A stretch of 64,000 nucleotides of DNA from Udeniomyces pyricola (lineage: Eukaryota; Basidiomycota; Tremellomycetes; Cystofilobasidiales; Mrakiaceae): NCBI GenBank assembly GCA_039545295.1, contig BCIK01000030.1, forward strand, positions 248,001 to 312,000. The letters are read 5' to 3'. Position 1 is the stretch's first letter, and each line of letters starts with the position of its first letter. The notes below the pieces were generated by a model, which was not told the origin of the DNA, searched no databases, and saw only the letters and a program-made list of their open reading frames with translations. Positions 1-13,000 of the stretch are shown here, in pieces. A program made the translations under genes and the position numbers.

Positions 1-3000
1 GGTATTGCTGGTGACTCTAAAACAGATACTGGCAACCCATCCACCACCACGCGAGGCGACACTCCTTTGACCGTCAACACATCCCACTCACACGACCGTC
101 ACGTTGCGTCAGACTCGACGACACACAAGGGAGATCATCTGCCCTCAGATCTGAACCTGGGCTCAAACCACAACACACCTCTTTCCTCCCACGACGCTGA
201 TTCTGCCTCAAAGCATCTTCACCCTCGTACCTCTGGAGGCGACTCCGAGGCGGACCAGAAGCCACCGGCCACAACTCAAGAAGGCAAAGTCCACCAAAGC
301 ATGTGCGATCCCACCGATGGAAAGGACATGGAAATGGAGATCGATGGGCAAAAAGTCGTCATCGTGAGTTGCTTCGTCACTTGGCCGTTGGCAGCCTAGT
401 TGTCAGCAAACGCAATCGCCTACTCTCCGCCTGGAAAGATTGATTGATTGGAGTTTTATTGCTCATCCCCTCAAATCTACCAGCGGGGCCAAATTCAACT
501 CTATGCGACCAACGCTCAGCTGCCACACCCTTACGTCTCCCCAGCGTTTGGCTACCTTGGAGGCCTTTGCCCGCTTCTCGTCATTGCCAGTGACAAGGAG
601 CTGCTGCGAGATGAGATCATCTATGTCGCTCACAAAGCGTACGTGGCAACACTGCAAAGTTTGATCTGCCTGAACCGGTTGTAGGTGTTGATTTCAATTT
701 CTTCGTTCTCCAGTGCTTATCCCGAACGTTTCCCTGTTCCCGAACACGTGCGGAAGATGATGCCACAATTGAATGGAATGGAGGCCCGCTACCCGCCCAC
801 CAAAGTTCATCTTCAAGTCTACGATGAGGTCTGCCACGTAGTAAGTTGTCATCTATCGCCCCTGATCATCTCATACCGCAGGCAATTTGCTGATCTTGAT
901 GCTCTTTTCAGCTACCTCTATACTCAATGACAACTCCGTAAGCTTTGGTTTCGATGGATTCCGGACCTCCAGGGAATTCGCTGTGGTCATTGCTGACGGA
1001 CCTTCCTATCATACTTCAGGGCAAAGTACTGCTTCCGAGCTATCGCTTCGTTCGCCAAATACGTTACCTCCGTGCCTCCCTCGATCGTCGATTCTACCTC
1101 ATCAACTCGAGCTGCATCTCCTGCGCCTCTCGACTACCCTCCTTCACCCGCACCCTCAGTTGGAGCGTCGTCGTCCTACTTTAACTCCCCCAGCCCGTCT
1201 GGAACCTCTTCGCCAGTCTTTCAAGCTTCTGGAAACTCTCTTCATCCAGGTACTCCCCCAGGTAGCCAGATGCTGCCGGATGCCAGATTCGTCGCGAGTC
1301 CCAAGTCGACGCTTGATACATCCACTCGTCAACAGACCTCAGCCTCGGGTGATAGATCGCCATCCCATCCTGTACCTCAATCGCATGGACATTCGAGCTC
1401 GGATCGACAGGAAAGTGTGGATGTCGCTGGACCAAGGTTTGATAACGGGTGGGCAGCTGGGGACGGACCCGAGACGGCCGGGCATCCAGCCGTATACAAT
1501 CCGCCTGGTCTCAACGTGAGTGTACAAATTTTTCCGATCATTTTTGGAATGCCTTCTGCACGTCCGACGCTGAAGGCTTGACTCGTCCTGTTTCGTGTGA
1601 CTCATCTACAACTCAGGGCGGCATGATCCGAGAGCGTGTATCGACGCGGGGACTGCGCAGGCCACTAGAAGACGAAAGCGAGCTGCCAGCGTTGCATGTT
1701 CCCCAGGAAGAACTCGGCATGATCAAGGAGTTGCCAGCCAAGCGTTACCTGACGGGACAGGGCCTCTGGGACAAGAAATACGCGTTTGTCACATCTTCTC
1801 CTCCCTCCTTGACCGTCGCCCAACAGGGTAGAAGTTGAGTCCTTAAGCTTATGCGCCTGTGTAATTATCTTCTACATCTGATCGGCTGTACCAGTAAGAC
1901 TGCCAAGACGGTCGAAGCTCATCGACGCAAGAACCTTGCCCGCGCCCAAAAGGACGGGACTAAGATCATCCAAACATGGACGGAACGACTTCACCGAAGG
2001 CACGAGGAGGAAAGGCTGGCCGAACAGCGAACGACAGGGGAAGGCGATGACCAATTTGTAATGGGGAACATGGGATTGAGCTGGGATTGGGCTTTGAAGT
2101 AAGACTCAGTGGCCTTTCGAAGGAGGAATTTGAAATACAGAGACAGTCTAAGCTGATGATGCATCTTTGTTTGTTTTGGTTTTGTTCAGAGGGGAGAGTC
2201 CACCACCTTCAGCCGTAGTTTCTCGAAGAGATACAGTGGGTCTTGACAGTTTCTGATTTTTGAGTGCAATCTGGGTCCTCTTGCTCTTGCTGATCAGACT
2301 GTTTATTTTTCCTCATAGGGAGAAGCGCGAAAACTTGCTAAGATTGCGGATCAAGAAAACAACGAGGAAGGCGGCATCGGAGGCGTCAATCTCTGGTCAG
2401 TGTGATGAAGGGTTCGCATATTCAACCCGACTGCCTTCACCTCATTTGCTGACACAGTCTGAATGTGCATATTGCATGTTCGCAGGTCAACCCTGATCGA
2501 GATGCTGTCGCCTAGCTCATCCTCGTCCAATCATAAGAGCCGTACCGATCCTCGTCGCCACGCGACCTCTCCCCTTTCCTCGTCAGCCTCTGCGCCATCC
2601 ACACCTCCTTCCGAGTCGACTGCAGCACATCCCTCACGATCACTTTCTCACGCCACTGATGCGAAATCCAACGCAACATCGGAGCCTCATCGATCTGTCT
2701 TTCCAGGGTCATCCTTGACTGATTCACCCAAGTCAAGAAAGCCGTCAGCTCTGCGGCTACCTAGTCTTTTCAGACGTAAAACGGCTGACATGGAGTCTGC
2801 TGGGATTGAAGAAACGTCATCGGACGTAGCCTCATCGTCCCAGGCGCAAAGCCCTCAGATCAACACTGACCGAAACCGCCAACATGAACATGAACATGGC
2901 CTGACTGGGGATGATGGTAGTCTGGAGGTTCAAAGAGTTTTCGTGACTCCTCCGGTGGATAGCCCGACGGATCCGCGAGGTGATGGTCAGTTCATCCAAG

Positions 3001-3035
3001 AGAAGGTTCCGGTGGAGCTAGGCCAGGCCTTGTAG
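1..3035 (+). CDS. alpha/beta hydrolase (HSL/esterase-like), C-terminal part
   Basis: 5'-truncated gene, open from base 1. Exons: <1-363, 484-638, 714-840, 912-937, 1020-1515, 1617-1783, 1895-2098, 2190-2235, 2319-2395, 2486-3035 (TAG). The conserved part is the end of an alpha/beta hydrolase of the hormone-sensitive-lipase type: LLVIASDKELLRDE carries the likely catalytic Asp, and VYDEVCHV-LPLYSMTTPAKY, formed across an intron, carries the likely catalytic His. The nucleophile elbow (GxSxG) would lie upstream of the window. A Ser/Pro-rich linker follows, then a fungal tail (residue runs RRKNLARAQKDGTK and NMGLSWDWALKGE) and a second low-complexity Ser-rich segment. No membrane segment or signal is visible in this part. 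The family is inferred from the motif context; the substrate is unknown. The 26-nt exon at 912-937 is needed to join the His region. Confidence 0.72.
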
Positions 3036-3478
3036 GTGCGAGGAAGATTCATATTTCGTTCGTGATTGGTCCTGCAGGGTGACGGTGCTCTCGCATATGA
3101 ATGCATGATCTTATGGCTCTTGATGTGATTGATGAATCTGTAGAATATATTGAGAAATAAACTATGATGATGCGGTAGCCTCACCTGTATCGATGTAGCG
3201 AGCGCTCCTAGAAGCGATGACTTAATTACAATAACACAATGTAGATGCATACAGATGCAAACAGATGCCGGATCAAGCTGATGTATGGCCGTGCAACAGT
3301 CCTTCAAGGCTGTGCTTAGTGCTTCGCCTCCCTCGGTTCACTCTCTCCTGTACAGTCGATCCCTGGCTCCCCTCATCTCTCAGTCCTCGACCATCGACCA
3401 TCACCCATCTCCTCCATTCCGCAACTCACCCAACTCCACCTCCTCAAGACTTTACCGACGCCGACAGCGCTGCAAGAT
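3036..3478. other. intergenic, tandem + genes
   Basis: This space holds the 3' end of the hydrolase gene and the promoter and 5' leader of BBC1. It is AT-richer at first (around 3110-3250) and CT-rich close to the BBC1 ATG. I see no further gene. Confidence 0.6.
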
Positions 3479-6400
3479 ATGGCGTCTCAATACCCGTACA
3501 TCGGCAAGGCGATGTGAGTATCGCGTTCATCGCATCCATCTCCACACACGTGACTCCTGACGTTGTTGCGGCCATCCCTCTTTCCCCCTGCTGTCCTCTT
3601 GGTCCTGGAAATCATGATCTGACTTCTCATGTGCCCATCCTGCCCAAACATACGGTCTCCACATCAGCATGCGTTATGCTGCCTCGGAAGAAGACCTGTC
3701 GTTCGAGGCGGACGAGCTCATCAAGGTCATCGGACCATCGCCCTCGGACCCTGAACACCAAAGCCTCGGTGAGACGATGGACGGACAACGTCAGGGCTCG
3801 TTCCCAAAGGTTCGTCCTCCCATCTGGTTACTTCACTTGTACAAGCATCGCACCTCGTGTGCCCTGGTTCGTGACAGCCGGAGGATATCCGATACTCATT
3901 CAAGTCATCCGCGACTTCTTCCCTCCCCTCCTCACAGGAGTTCGTCGAAAGAGTCGAGCAAGAGCCCCATCTGGAACCGGTCGAGACCGCCACGGGGGGG
4001 TCCGTTGCGGGCGCTAACGACGTTGACGTAGCCGGCACCGCTCCATCCCTCGCCACAGGTGCACCCGACTCATCCTCAGCCGCCCCCATCTCTATCCCAG
4101 ATGAGGAGTCGACCAAGGACTCCCACGACACGGCGCTTCTCGACGCATCTCCTCCCAAGCACGCCGCTGCGCCGATCGCGACGTCATCTCCTGAAGCCAA
4201 AGCCTCATCTCACCCCTCACCCATCGACACCTCCGTCCCGATGACGACACCTGCTCCCTCGGTGCCTACCTCGCAAACCGAGGCACCTGAATCCATCCTT
4301 ACCAAGAGTCCACCAGCCGAGCTTACGACTACCTCGCCTACGGTCGCCACAAGCGACATCCCTAACCAAGCCTCAAGAACGACTCCTTCTAAGCCCATCG
4401 CGTCCTCTACACTCAAGCCGGCACTATCCCCCGGCAACACGGCATCGACGCCCTCGTCTCCCTCAGCAGTCAAGGTTGGCGAAATGTCTGCTTCGGACGC
4501 CAAGGAGAGCATCAGCAAGGGCGGAGGAAGTCTCAAAGACCGCATGGCGATGTTCCAGCAAAAGGCGGCTGCCCCTCCCCCTCCCCCCATCCCGCGAGCT
4601 AAACCGGCCGGCAACTGGGCATGGAAGAACAAGGCTCCTGGAGGAACTCCTGCTGCTACGACCTCGCCATCCATCAATCCTTCGTCATCCGCGGCTCGAT
4701 CGACATCGCCATCAGCCTCGACCCACGAATCTGGCGTCTCATCTAGCGCTGGGGCTAGCGCAGCTCCTCTCGCTACGTCGCCCAAGGCTCCCAAGCCTCC
4801 TGCGGCAGCCGGCACCATGTCGGCAGATGATGCGAAGGCAAGCATCACCAAATCTGGTGGTAGCCTCAAGGAACGCATGGCCGCGCTTCAGGGCGCGTTC
4901 GGATCGGCTGCCCCAGCTGCTCCACCTCCAGTCCCCTCAGGCAAGCCCAAGGTCTGGAAGCGGCCAGTAGCTGCCGAGCCCGCCGCCGCTGAGCCTGCTC
5001 CGGAGAAGCCCAAGTCGAAGTGGGTTGTGGAGGAAGCTAAAGACGACAACGAGGGACGGGTGGAGAAATCAGGAGAGGACTTTGCTGCTCCCATCTCAAA
5101 CGAGGTGACCGAGGGGGAGGTTGCTCATGCCGAGGCTCCGGCCCTCGAAGAAGACACATCAGCTGCGGACGAGCCTGCTGAAGACGACGAGGAAGCTGCC
5201 GAGAAAGCACGAAGGTACGGTCTTATGACCTCGATCTAGAGTCAGCGTTTGTGAAGCGGTCTCTTACTGACTAACGACCTGCTTGTTTCCCCTTCGTCAA
5301 TCTTCTGCTTCGTCTACTAGAGCCGCAATCGCTGCTCGAATGGCCAAGATTGGTGCCAGAGGACCGATGGGCATGATGCAAGCTCCCAAGCCCGTTGTCC
5401 CTCCTAAGCGTCAAGAATCGACGGAACTGGAATCCACTCCCGCTCAGCCACAACTCGTCGCAACTCCTTTTACTGCGTCTCAACCCGTGCCTGTTCTCTC
5501 AGGCAAAGAAGACGACGACACCGCCTCGCCTGTCGCCGCCGATGTATCTTCCGTTGATGACACTGAGACTTCAGCTCCCATCAGTGCGCCGCTTCCAGCC
5601 ATGCCACGACGAGCTGCTCCACCCAGGCGAAAGGCGCCAACCTCTAAAACGTCAGCGGAATCTACGTCGTCGACTCCCTTCCCCCCAGCACCTAACCCAA
5701 GCGAGATTCCTCGGCCCAGAACGGAGGAGGAGTTGAGCCGAGAGCACGAGGCCGAAGCCGCAGGTCGAGGAGAGAATGCCGTCGAGGGGGCCGCCCTGGC
5801 CGGTATCGCAACCGAGCCTGTCGATGCGGACGAGGCGGAACAGGCTAAGGACCAGCCCCTTGTCGGTCAGACCGGCACGGACCCTTCGACAGCCACTTTC
5901 CCCGTCGAGGCCTCGTCCGAGTCGCACGTCTCGGCCATGTCGTCCAGCTCTGATACCGAATCCGAAGCAAAAGGTTTGGCTATCCCCCACAGACGAACCT
6001 CGATCCCTATCCCCAGCCCGGATCACGGTCATCACGAAGACTCGGCCGAGTTTCGAGCGTCGGATCACCTGTCGAGCTCTCTTGAGTCCGGTGTGCCTGT
6101 TGTCGGTCCGGCTGTCATCGACGACGAGCCAGAGGAGTCATCAGTGTCACCGCGAGAGGAGGAAGCGACGGGTGCGGCCCATTCTTGATCGTGTTTTCTG
6201 TTGACGTCCCTATATCCGTTTCCTTTCGTTCTTGCTTTTGACCCATTCTACTCGTCCTTTCTTCACGTCTACCATCGTTCGCCGATATTTTCCTCTTGCC
6301 CATTCTAACACGTTACTCTTTACTTTCCCCGTTTCTTCTGCTTTGCTGTATTCACACCTGATCCATGACATTCGCGACGTTTTGGCTGCATCAGAGGCTC

Positions 6401-9400
6401 GTCCCCAGGTGATTGAGGAAGCTCCTGTGTTGCCCCCTACCCGACCTCGAACATCCCTCCCGCCCCCTCCGCCAATCGTTGCTCGATCCGAGAGCGATAC
6501 TGAGGAAGGCAGTTTTGAGGACGGCGCTGTCGATGAAGAAGACGAAGCTGGGCCGTCAGAGGTTGTTCACGAATCAGGTTCGTTCCTGCGTGGGTATCAC
6601 TCTTCTGTGTTCAATCATCAAACAGTAATTGATATTCTGTTTTTACCCATCCCTTAGATGTCACAACTCCTTCGACTTTGGCCCCTCTACCAGCGCTTCC
6701 TCAGGTCGAGCCCGAGGCTGAATCAGAATCGCCTGAGGAAGACAGGTTGGACATCGATGCGGTTGACGCTGCAGATGCAGCCGAGGAAGACATCGTCTCC
6801 GAAGAAGGTTCGTCATTCATCCGCCGCATAGTCCGATCATTGATGCTGACTTGTATAGTATACTAGTACTGACCTTTTGCATGTTGGTCTGGTAAATTAT
6901 ATTACAAGACACCCCNCCTCCACCCCCGCCTCGACCATCGACCTTGCCTCCGCCTCCACCCGCTCGACCAACTAGCCCTGAACAAGAGGAGGAAGTAGAA
7001 GACGAGAGCATCGAAGGCGACGACGATATTGAGGGTAAGGAAATTGAGAATGAGGACGTTGGAGGAGTTGAGGACGAAGCGGAAGACAATACGGAGCTTG
7101 CATACGTGGCAGATGAGGCCGAGCCTGAAACTGAGTCGATTTCACTCGATCAGAGTGAGTGCTGTGCGATTCCGTAACCCAACTGTCTCGTGTTTGATGT
7201 GCGGATAGTACACTCCCTCCGACTTCTTGCTTACCTTGTGCGTGCTCGTATTTGTTGTCTTTAGGCGAGAATGAACCCGTACCCCCACCTCCCCCTGCTC
7301 GACCGTCGCGCCCTATCCCTATTGCTGCTGCTGCTCCTGTTGATTCTCCATCGGAGCCATCGCATCTTGCTCGCAAGCCTTCAAATGGTGGATCCCGACC
7401 CCCTGTTCCCAGAGGCCTGCCCCCAGTCGTCCCGGTCGCCTCGAGCAACATCGATGAAGACCTTCCGACTGCCCTAGGTACGCGTTCTCGAAATGCATGT
7501 TAGCTAGTGTAGAAAGAAACCGTCTCATCGTGATCTTTTGTATCTCTCATACAAACCACAGTTCCGCCGCAGGTCGAGCTTGCTCGAAAGCCGTCGATGG
7601 GCGGGTCCAGACCCGTCGTCCCCCAAGGCGTGCCTTCTACGCCTGGTTCAGAGTCGACCAGCGAACCTTCAGGTGATTTGAAACACTGTGATTTTCGAGT
7701 TAATGTTTGGGCCTAGCATGTAGCTGAATTTTTCTATCGGTTTCCCTTAGTCGCTTCCGTCCGCCAATCATCCATCTCGCGAGGCCAACCAACCCCAAGT
7801 ATCGCATCGGCCTCGGCTGATCCTCCTGTGAATGCTGCCTCCAACGAGGCGGGTGACGACGAAGAAGCCGTGGAACAAGCTCGTCGACAGACTATTGCCG
7901 CCCGTATGGCCAAGCTTGGAGGAGCGAATCAGATGCGACTCTTTGGCGGACCTCCTCCAATGATCCCTCGCAAGTCTCAAGCTACTTCCTCGACCGACTC
8001 TAGCGTATCGGCCAATGCCGCTGTCAAGTCCACCGAGGAACCTCCTACCGCTGAACAGCCAGTTGAACCTGAGGAGGAGCTTGACGAGGAGGAGGCGGAT
8101 CGACAGCGACGAGCTAGAGTGATGGCCAAGATGCAAAGTGGTGCGATGGGAGGCGTTAGGTTTGGTATGGGTGGGTTCGGCATGCCACAACGTCCCGTTC
8201 AGGTTCAGGAGGAGGAGTCCACCGAGGCGCAAGAGCCTATTGGACAAGAGTCAGTGGAGAGAGAGACCACTCCAAGCTCCCCACAACAGGAGAAGATGAA
8301 TATCGAGGAGACTGAAGAGGCTGCTCCGCCACCACCTCCTGCCCGACGGCCATCAGTCCCAGCAGCGAGACCCCTTCCGGTTCTGCCGCCATCCTCTATT
8401 CCCTCCGTTTCTGATGAGCCCTCATCCTACCTCACTGAACACACCGAACCGGAGCCAGCGGAAAACATCTCCGCCGATGACGACGACGTCGCTCCTCCAC
8501 CCCCTCCAGCCCGACCAGCTCGTGGTCTTCCACCTCCCACAATCGATACATCTGCTTCCTCCTTGGCACCTACGCTTGAATCGCTCGACCTGGGATCCCC
8601 TCTTGGGATCGGGTTTGCCACTTCTCCTACGGGCATCTCACCATCACCTTCTACTTCAGTCTCCTCTCAGGTCCCGATGGTTGCTTCGTCACAGGCTCCT
8701 TCGTCCCCTGTTGCGCCTCCTTCTCGCCGATCATCGACAAAGCGACTCTCTGGCCTGCTCGGAGCAAGAGCGACAAGCAGATCTTCAATCGATACCGGTC
8801 GATTGAGCATCGATGAATATGCCAGGCCCGAGGCGCCCGTTCAGACTATTCAGGAGGACTCTGGTCGCTCGCAGGAGCAAGACTTTGTATCAATCAGCCG
8901 CTCGGAGCTCCAGCAACTCTCGAGAAAGTTCGGATCGGCTGTTGTGAGCAACGCTGAACATCTCTTGACTCAGAGCAAAAGATCTGCTGTGGGCGTACGT
9001 AGATCGTATCTTTCTCGTCTGGTTTCTCTTTGCTGCGTAACCTCGTGAACATGGGCTGATGTTTCTTCTTTGGTCGACATTCAGGACGGATCTCCGTCGG
9101 CGTTCGTTTCTGAGGCTCTTTACATGTCTCACTGCTCATCGTCTCCCCCTTATGGCCATCTCATTCATCACCAATCGGGACCCTCCATCATCGTTCGCCA
9201 GGATGACATTCATGCTGGTGATGTCGTCACGCTCTCGGGTTGCCACTTCAAGGGCAAGAAGGGTCTGGTCAGCTACCATGACGATGTCGAAGAAGCCATC
9301 GCCATTGTTCTTGAGCATGAGATTGGCAAGAAGGACAAGATCAAGCTCGGCCATGTGGGAACCAAGGGCCGTGGAGGCGAGAGCATGAGGTGAGTATTCT

Positions 9401-9579
9401 GGGAAGAATGACGCTTATATCGATCGAACCTTTGAAATCGTATTTGGGTCCAGGAATTGATTTGTATCCTCGCTTGCCTGTTGTTCTCTCTCGGATATCA
9501 ATGTTTCGATCATCATAGCTACCGTATCGATGACCTCAAGAATGGGGAGCTCAAGGCCTATCGACCAAAAGCTGCCTGA
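3479..9579 (+). CDS. BBC1: BBC1/MTI1-like SH3 protein of the cortical actin patch
   Basis: Twelve exons, 1605 codons: 3479-3513, 3668-3809, 3938-5214, 5321-6171, 6395-6577, 6658-6807, 6909-7154, 7265-7477, 7562-7672, 7751-8994, 9085-9389, 9519-9579. The N-terminus (MASQYPYIGKA plus AASEEDLSFEADELIKVI and GSFPKEFVERVE) is an SH3 domain. A very long Pro/Ser/Glu-rich middle follows with at least six PPPPPxR(P)-type modules, which are SH3 or profilin ligands. Two copies of a GGSLK(D/E)RMA unit and further RMAK(I/L)G units are present. The last 115 residues (GDVVTLSGCHFKGKKGL to NGELKAYRPKAA) match the C-terminal domain shared by Bbc1 and Aim3. In yeast Bbc1 binds type I myosins and Las17/WASP and restrains Arp2/3 activity at endocytic sites. 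The single N of the window (6916) falls in a CCN codon and is Pro whatever the base. Confidence 0.85.
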
Positions 9580-10068
9580 AACGCCGACCTTGGGTGGTTT
9601 TCTTTTTCTTCCTCTTTCTGTTCTTGGTTTCTTGCGTTGCTGTTCGCGTTTCGCCTTGATCAGTCACCCTCGTCTTCCGTCCAGGTTTATTATCATCTTT
9701 TTCTTCATATTTTCCTTGGTATTGCGAAATCCGGTATCGTTTTCAATCAGTTCTTTCTGCTTACATCTTGTAATTTTACAATCAGAATGTCTTTTTTATG
9801 GTGTTATTTGCTTTGCGTCTCTGTCTTCAAACCTTTGTTGTTGATGAGAGAGGCGATCTTGAAGATAGCTCCTCTCTCTATATATAAATCAAAACAGCCA
9901 ACGCATGTGATACAGTACAACACGAGAACAAGGCACAAAATAAAAAGCAGAAGCACGATACAACAAACAAACCATTGAGCGCGCGTGCACTGTCTACCCA
10001 ACCGACAAATTGCCGTTTGAAGTCCCTCAGGCTTTTTTTTGCACTTAGATGTTCTCCTTTAGTCGACT
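9580..10068. other. convergent 3' intergenic region
   Basis: Space between the stops of BBC1 (+) and REV1 (-). It is T-rich and holds the 3' UTRs. I see no gene, hairpin terminator or RNA gene. Confidence 0.6.
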
Positions 10069-13000
10069 TCATCCCAAAGTTACGCCAACGCCAAACTTTT
10101 CTCTGAAGACCCCATCCACCCGACCTTTGACCTCGTGCCACGCATTCCACCACTTCATCTCCGCCGACCCATCCGCCTCCCGCTTCGCTTTGGCCTTTGC
10201 TTCATCCTCTTCTCTCCGAGCCTCGTCCACCTCGACCCAAAAATCCACCGGTTCCACCTCGACCAACTGCCTCTTACTCTCGACCCATCTCATCTCAGCT
10301 TCTTCCCCAAACATCTCCCTCAATCGGAACCTCCACCATTTCAGCACGCCCACGACGAGTTCTCGATGATGCCCCCCTCGCGTCCGGGTTCGACCTTCGA
10401 GAAACTCCCCCATTAACCGAACACCCGTCGCTGAGGGTCCCGATAGCCCGTCGTGATCGAGCCAGGCGGTGACGTTCTGACGGAGTTCGGAAAGGGAATG
10501 CGTCTTAAGTTTGCCGGATAGCATCGGGCCGGGAGGGTAAGGGAACGCCGAGGGTACCGTACGATCGGTCGAGGTGTTTTTAACGACGGTAGGACGAGAG
10601 GAACGATCTGGCGTGAGAGCTGAAACTCCTTGGTTGACCGGAAGGATAACGATTTCATCATCATCATCATCGCCGTCGTCGTCGTCGTCATCGTCGAGAT
10701 TTTGTCTTTGCTTGAATGGAGAGTGGGTGTTTGGTCGGTTCCGTTGGTAAGCTCCATGAGGAGGAGAAATCACTCCCAGCGAGCCTTGTCGTCGACCAGG
10801 TAATCGCTCCCTTTCGCCTCCTCCAGGCGAAAGCCGCTGCTTGGACTGCCGAGGTGGATGAAATTTTGTCATCTGAGAGGCGACGATGTTACCTTTCCGG
10901 GTCAGTTGCTCCTGTAACGTCCGCTGCTGTCGACCGGCCTTGAGCGTTTCAGCGAGGTCGTTAGGTGGGAGACTCCGAATGAATTCGAGGTCCCAACCTA
11001 GGAATTCAGCAAGCTCTGCAATCTCCTCTTTGGATCCTTTGCGAGCTGGGCCAGGTGGGAGGGGCCCTTGGGCTTTCGCTGAGCCTTCTCCAGCGGCGAT
11101 GTTGGTCCTTGCACTTCCGTCCTCTCCAGCCCTCACTCTGCTCACACCAAACAAAGCAGTCGATCGATTTTGCATCGACACCTGCACTTTCTGAGGCGGT
11201 CGGAGTTGCCGAACGATATGAGCGACGTCTTTGGGCGGCTTCGGCGACCGGGCATGTTTTGACTTGCGCCTGGCCTCGGAGGAGGTCGATCCGTCGATGA
11301 TGACCATGTTTGGGACAAGCTCCTCTGGGTTCTCAGAGGTAGATATGGCCGGTTCGATTTGGTTGGGCGGGAAGTCAGAGAGCATGGCGTCGACATCGTC
11401 ATCATCTCCCAAAAGTATGACCGGGGAGATGGAGCGACTGAGAGATCGGGTTGGGCGGAGGATAGAATTAAACCCACTAGCCGAGGGCGTAGCGGTTTGA
11501 ATGAGGCTGAGATCAACGTCCTCGGAAGAGGAAGGAGGAAGGAGCTCGAGCTCAGGGTAGAGCTCCCGACGGATCGAGGAGGGCAAAGCTTGAAGCGCGT
11601 CTGGATCAACTTGGGACAATCGAGGTCGCTGAGGGATCGGTGTCGACGGAACGTATCTCGAGGGTCCAGGAGTAGGCTGTTGAATGTCTGTCAACGCCTG
11701 AGGAGGCTGGGATTCGAAAATGCTGATTTGAGTAGCATCGATCGTGATGGGTTCGACGTCAAGCGTGCGGTCTGTTGCTGGTGGCGAACTTGTTAATCGT
11801 TGTGGTGCTGCAACCGTAGTGAGGCGCAAAGGACGAGTGGGCTCCCGAGCTTTCAATGGAGGAGACTCTTCAGGCTTTGGACCTTTTGGCAAGAATGCAT
11901 CCTTCAGACTGGACTGGCCGGTTTCTCTAGCCTTACCGTCCGATCGCTTCCCAGACGCATCCTCGAGTTTCGAGATCATCTTTGAAAAAAAAAAAAAAAA
12001 ACAGCGATCGTTAGAAAAACGTCTGCAACAAGAAACTGTAATGACCATGTGAGCCGAATCGATACGCACAATGGCGAGTCCTCTGAGCTCAGCGGCAGGG
12101 ATCTTGAGTTTTCGGAGAGACTCCACGGCAGCATTGCCGACGACGATTGGGTCGTCTGTCGCTCGTTCGTGGGACCGCACCAAGGAGCAAGTGCCAGAGA
12201 GGGTAATGCAATCTCCGTGGCCCATAAACTGAAATGCAGAGAAGGAGTTAAATCGCCAGCTATCAGTCCGACGATCAAGGGCCTATATCCAAGCAGTGCA
12301 AGCAAGGTTTTCTCTTTTGGAACATACCTTGGCGGGCTCTGGAGGAGCTCCCGGTCGTCGTTGCATGACCTTTAATGTCAACGACCGACCAAATTGACCT
12401 TGATCCCGAAGACGTCTCACAACTTCTCGGGCAAGCTTGTGCATGAATGATTCTGCTTCTACCGCGGTCCGGAAGCGAATGCCGTACTGCATGAGACAGA
12501 TTCAATCGAAGGAGGGAAAGCAGAACGAGCCAGAGGTGAGGAAGAGCAGTATAGAAGGAATCAAGGCAGATCGTGCAAGCAAAAACAAAAAGCTGTATGG
12601 ATCAGCCTCGAAAAACATGCTGGTTCATGAGCTATAGTAGGGTACCAAATCTTACGTTGCAATCGGCGGAGAATGTCTTCCTCAATTGCCCAGACTCGAC
12701 CAGTTTTTCATCGACCCCCCGACAAGCATCGTAGAGACTACTGCCAGTTTTCTCGCCAAGAACTTGCTGAAGTTCGCTCTTGCGCTTCTTGCGCAGCTCG
12801 CCAACGTTAGTGGTCTTGAAAGCCTCGAGAATCTACAATCACAAAAAGGCAAGTGAATGGGTCGCGTCAGCTTTCGGAAGCCTGTCTCAAAGAGTTCATG
12901 CGGTTGGAGACGCAAAGGTCGGACCTTTTGGCGAGTCTTACGACCAACACCCCAAAGTTCGTCAACGTTCAGTTTCTCGAGTACGGTCAGGACGTCTTGC

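Noticed and set aside
887..1519. 210-residue plus-strand ORF
   Set aside because: Alternative frame of the hydrolase exon 1020-1515, whose own frame continues the AKYCFRAIASF motif.
3265..4017. 250-residue plus-strand ORF over the BBC1 start
   Set aside because: It runs through an intron and reads the SH3 exon in another frame; low-complexity Ser/Arg/Pro composition.
4210..4878. 222-residue minus-strand ORF
   Set aside because: It lies wholly in the BBC1 coding exon 3938-5214; its Gly/Ala/Val composition is the antisense of a Pro/Ser/Thr-rich region.
6916..6916. Ambiguous base N in BBC1
   Set aside because: It falls at the third position of CCN, so the residue is Pro in any case; it does not affect the gene model.
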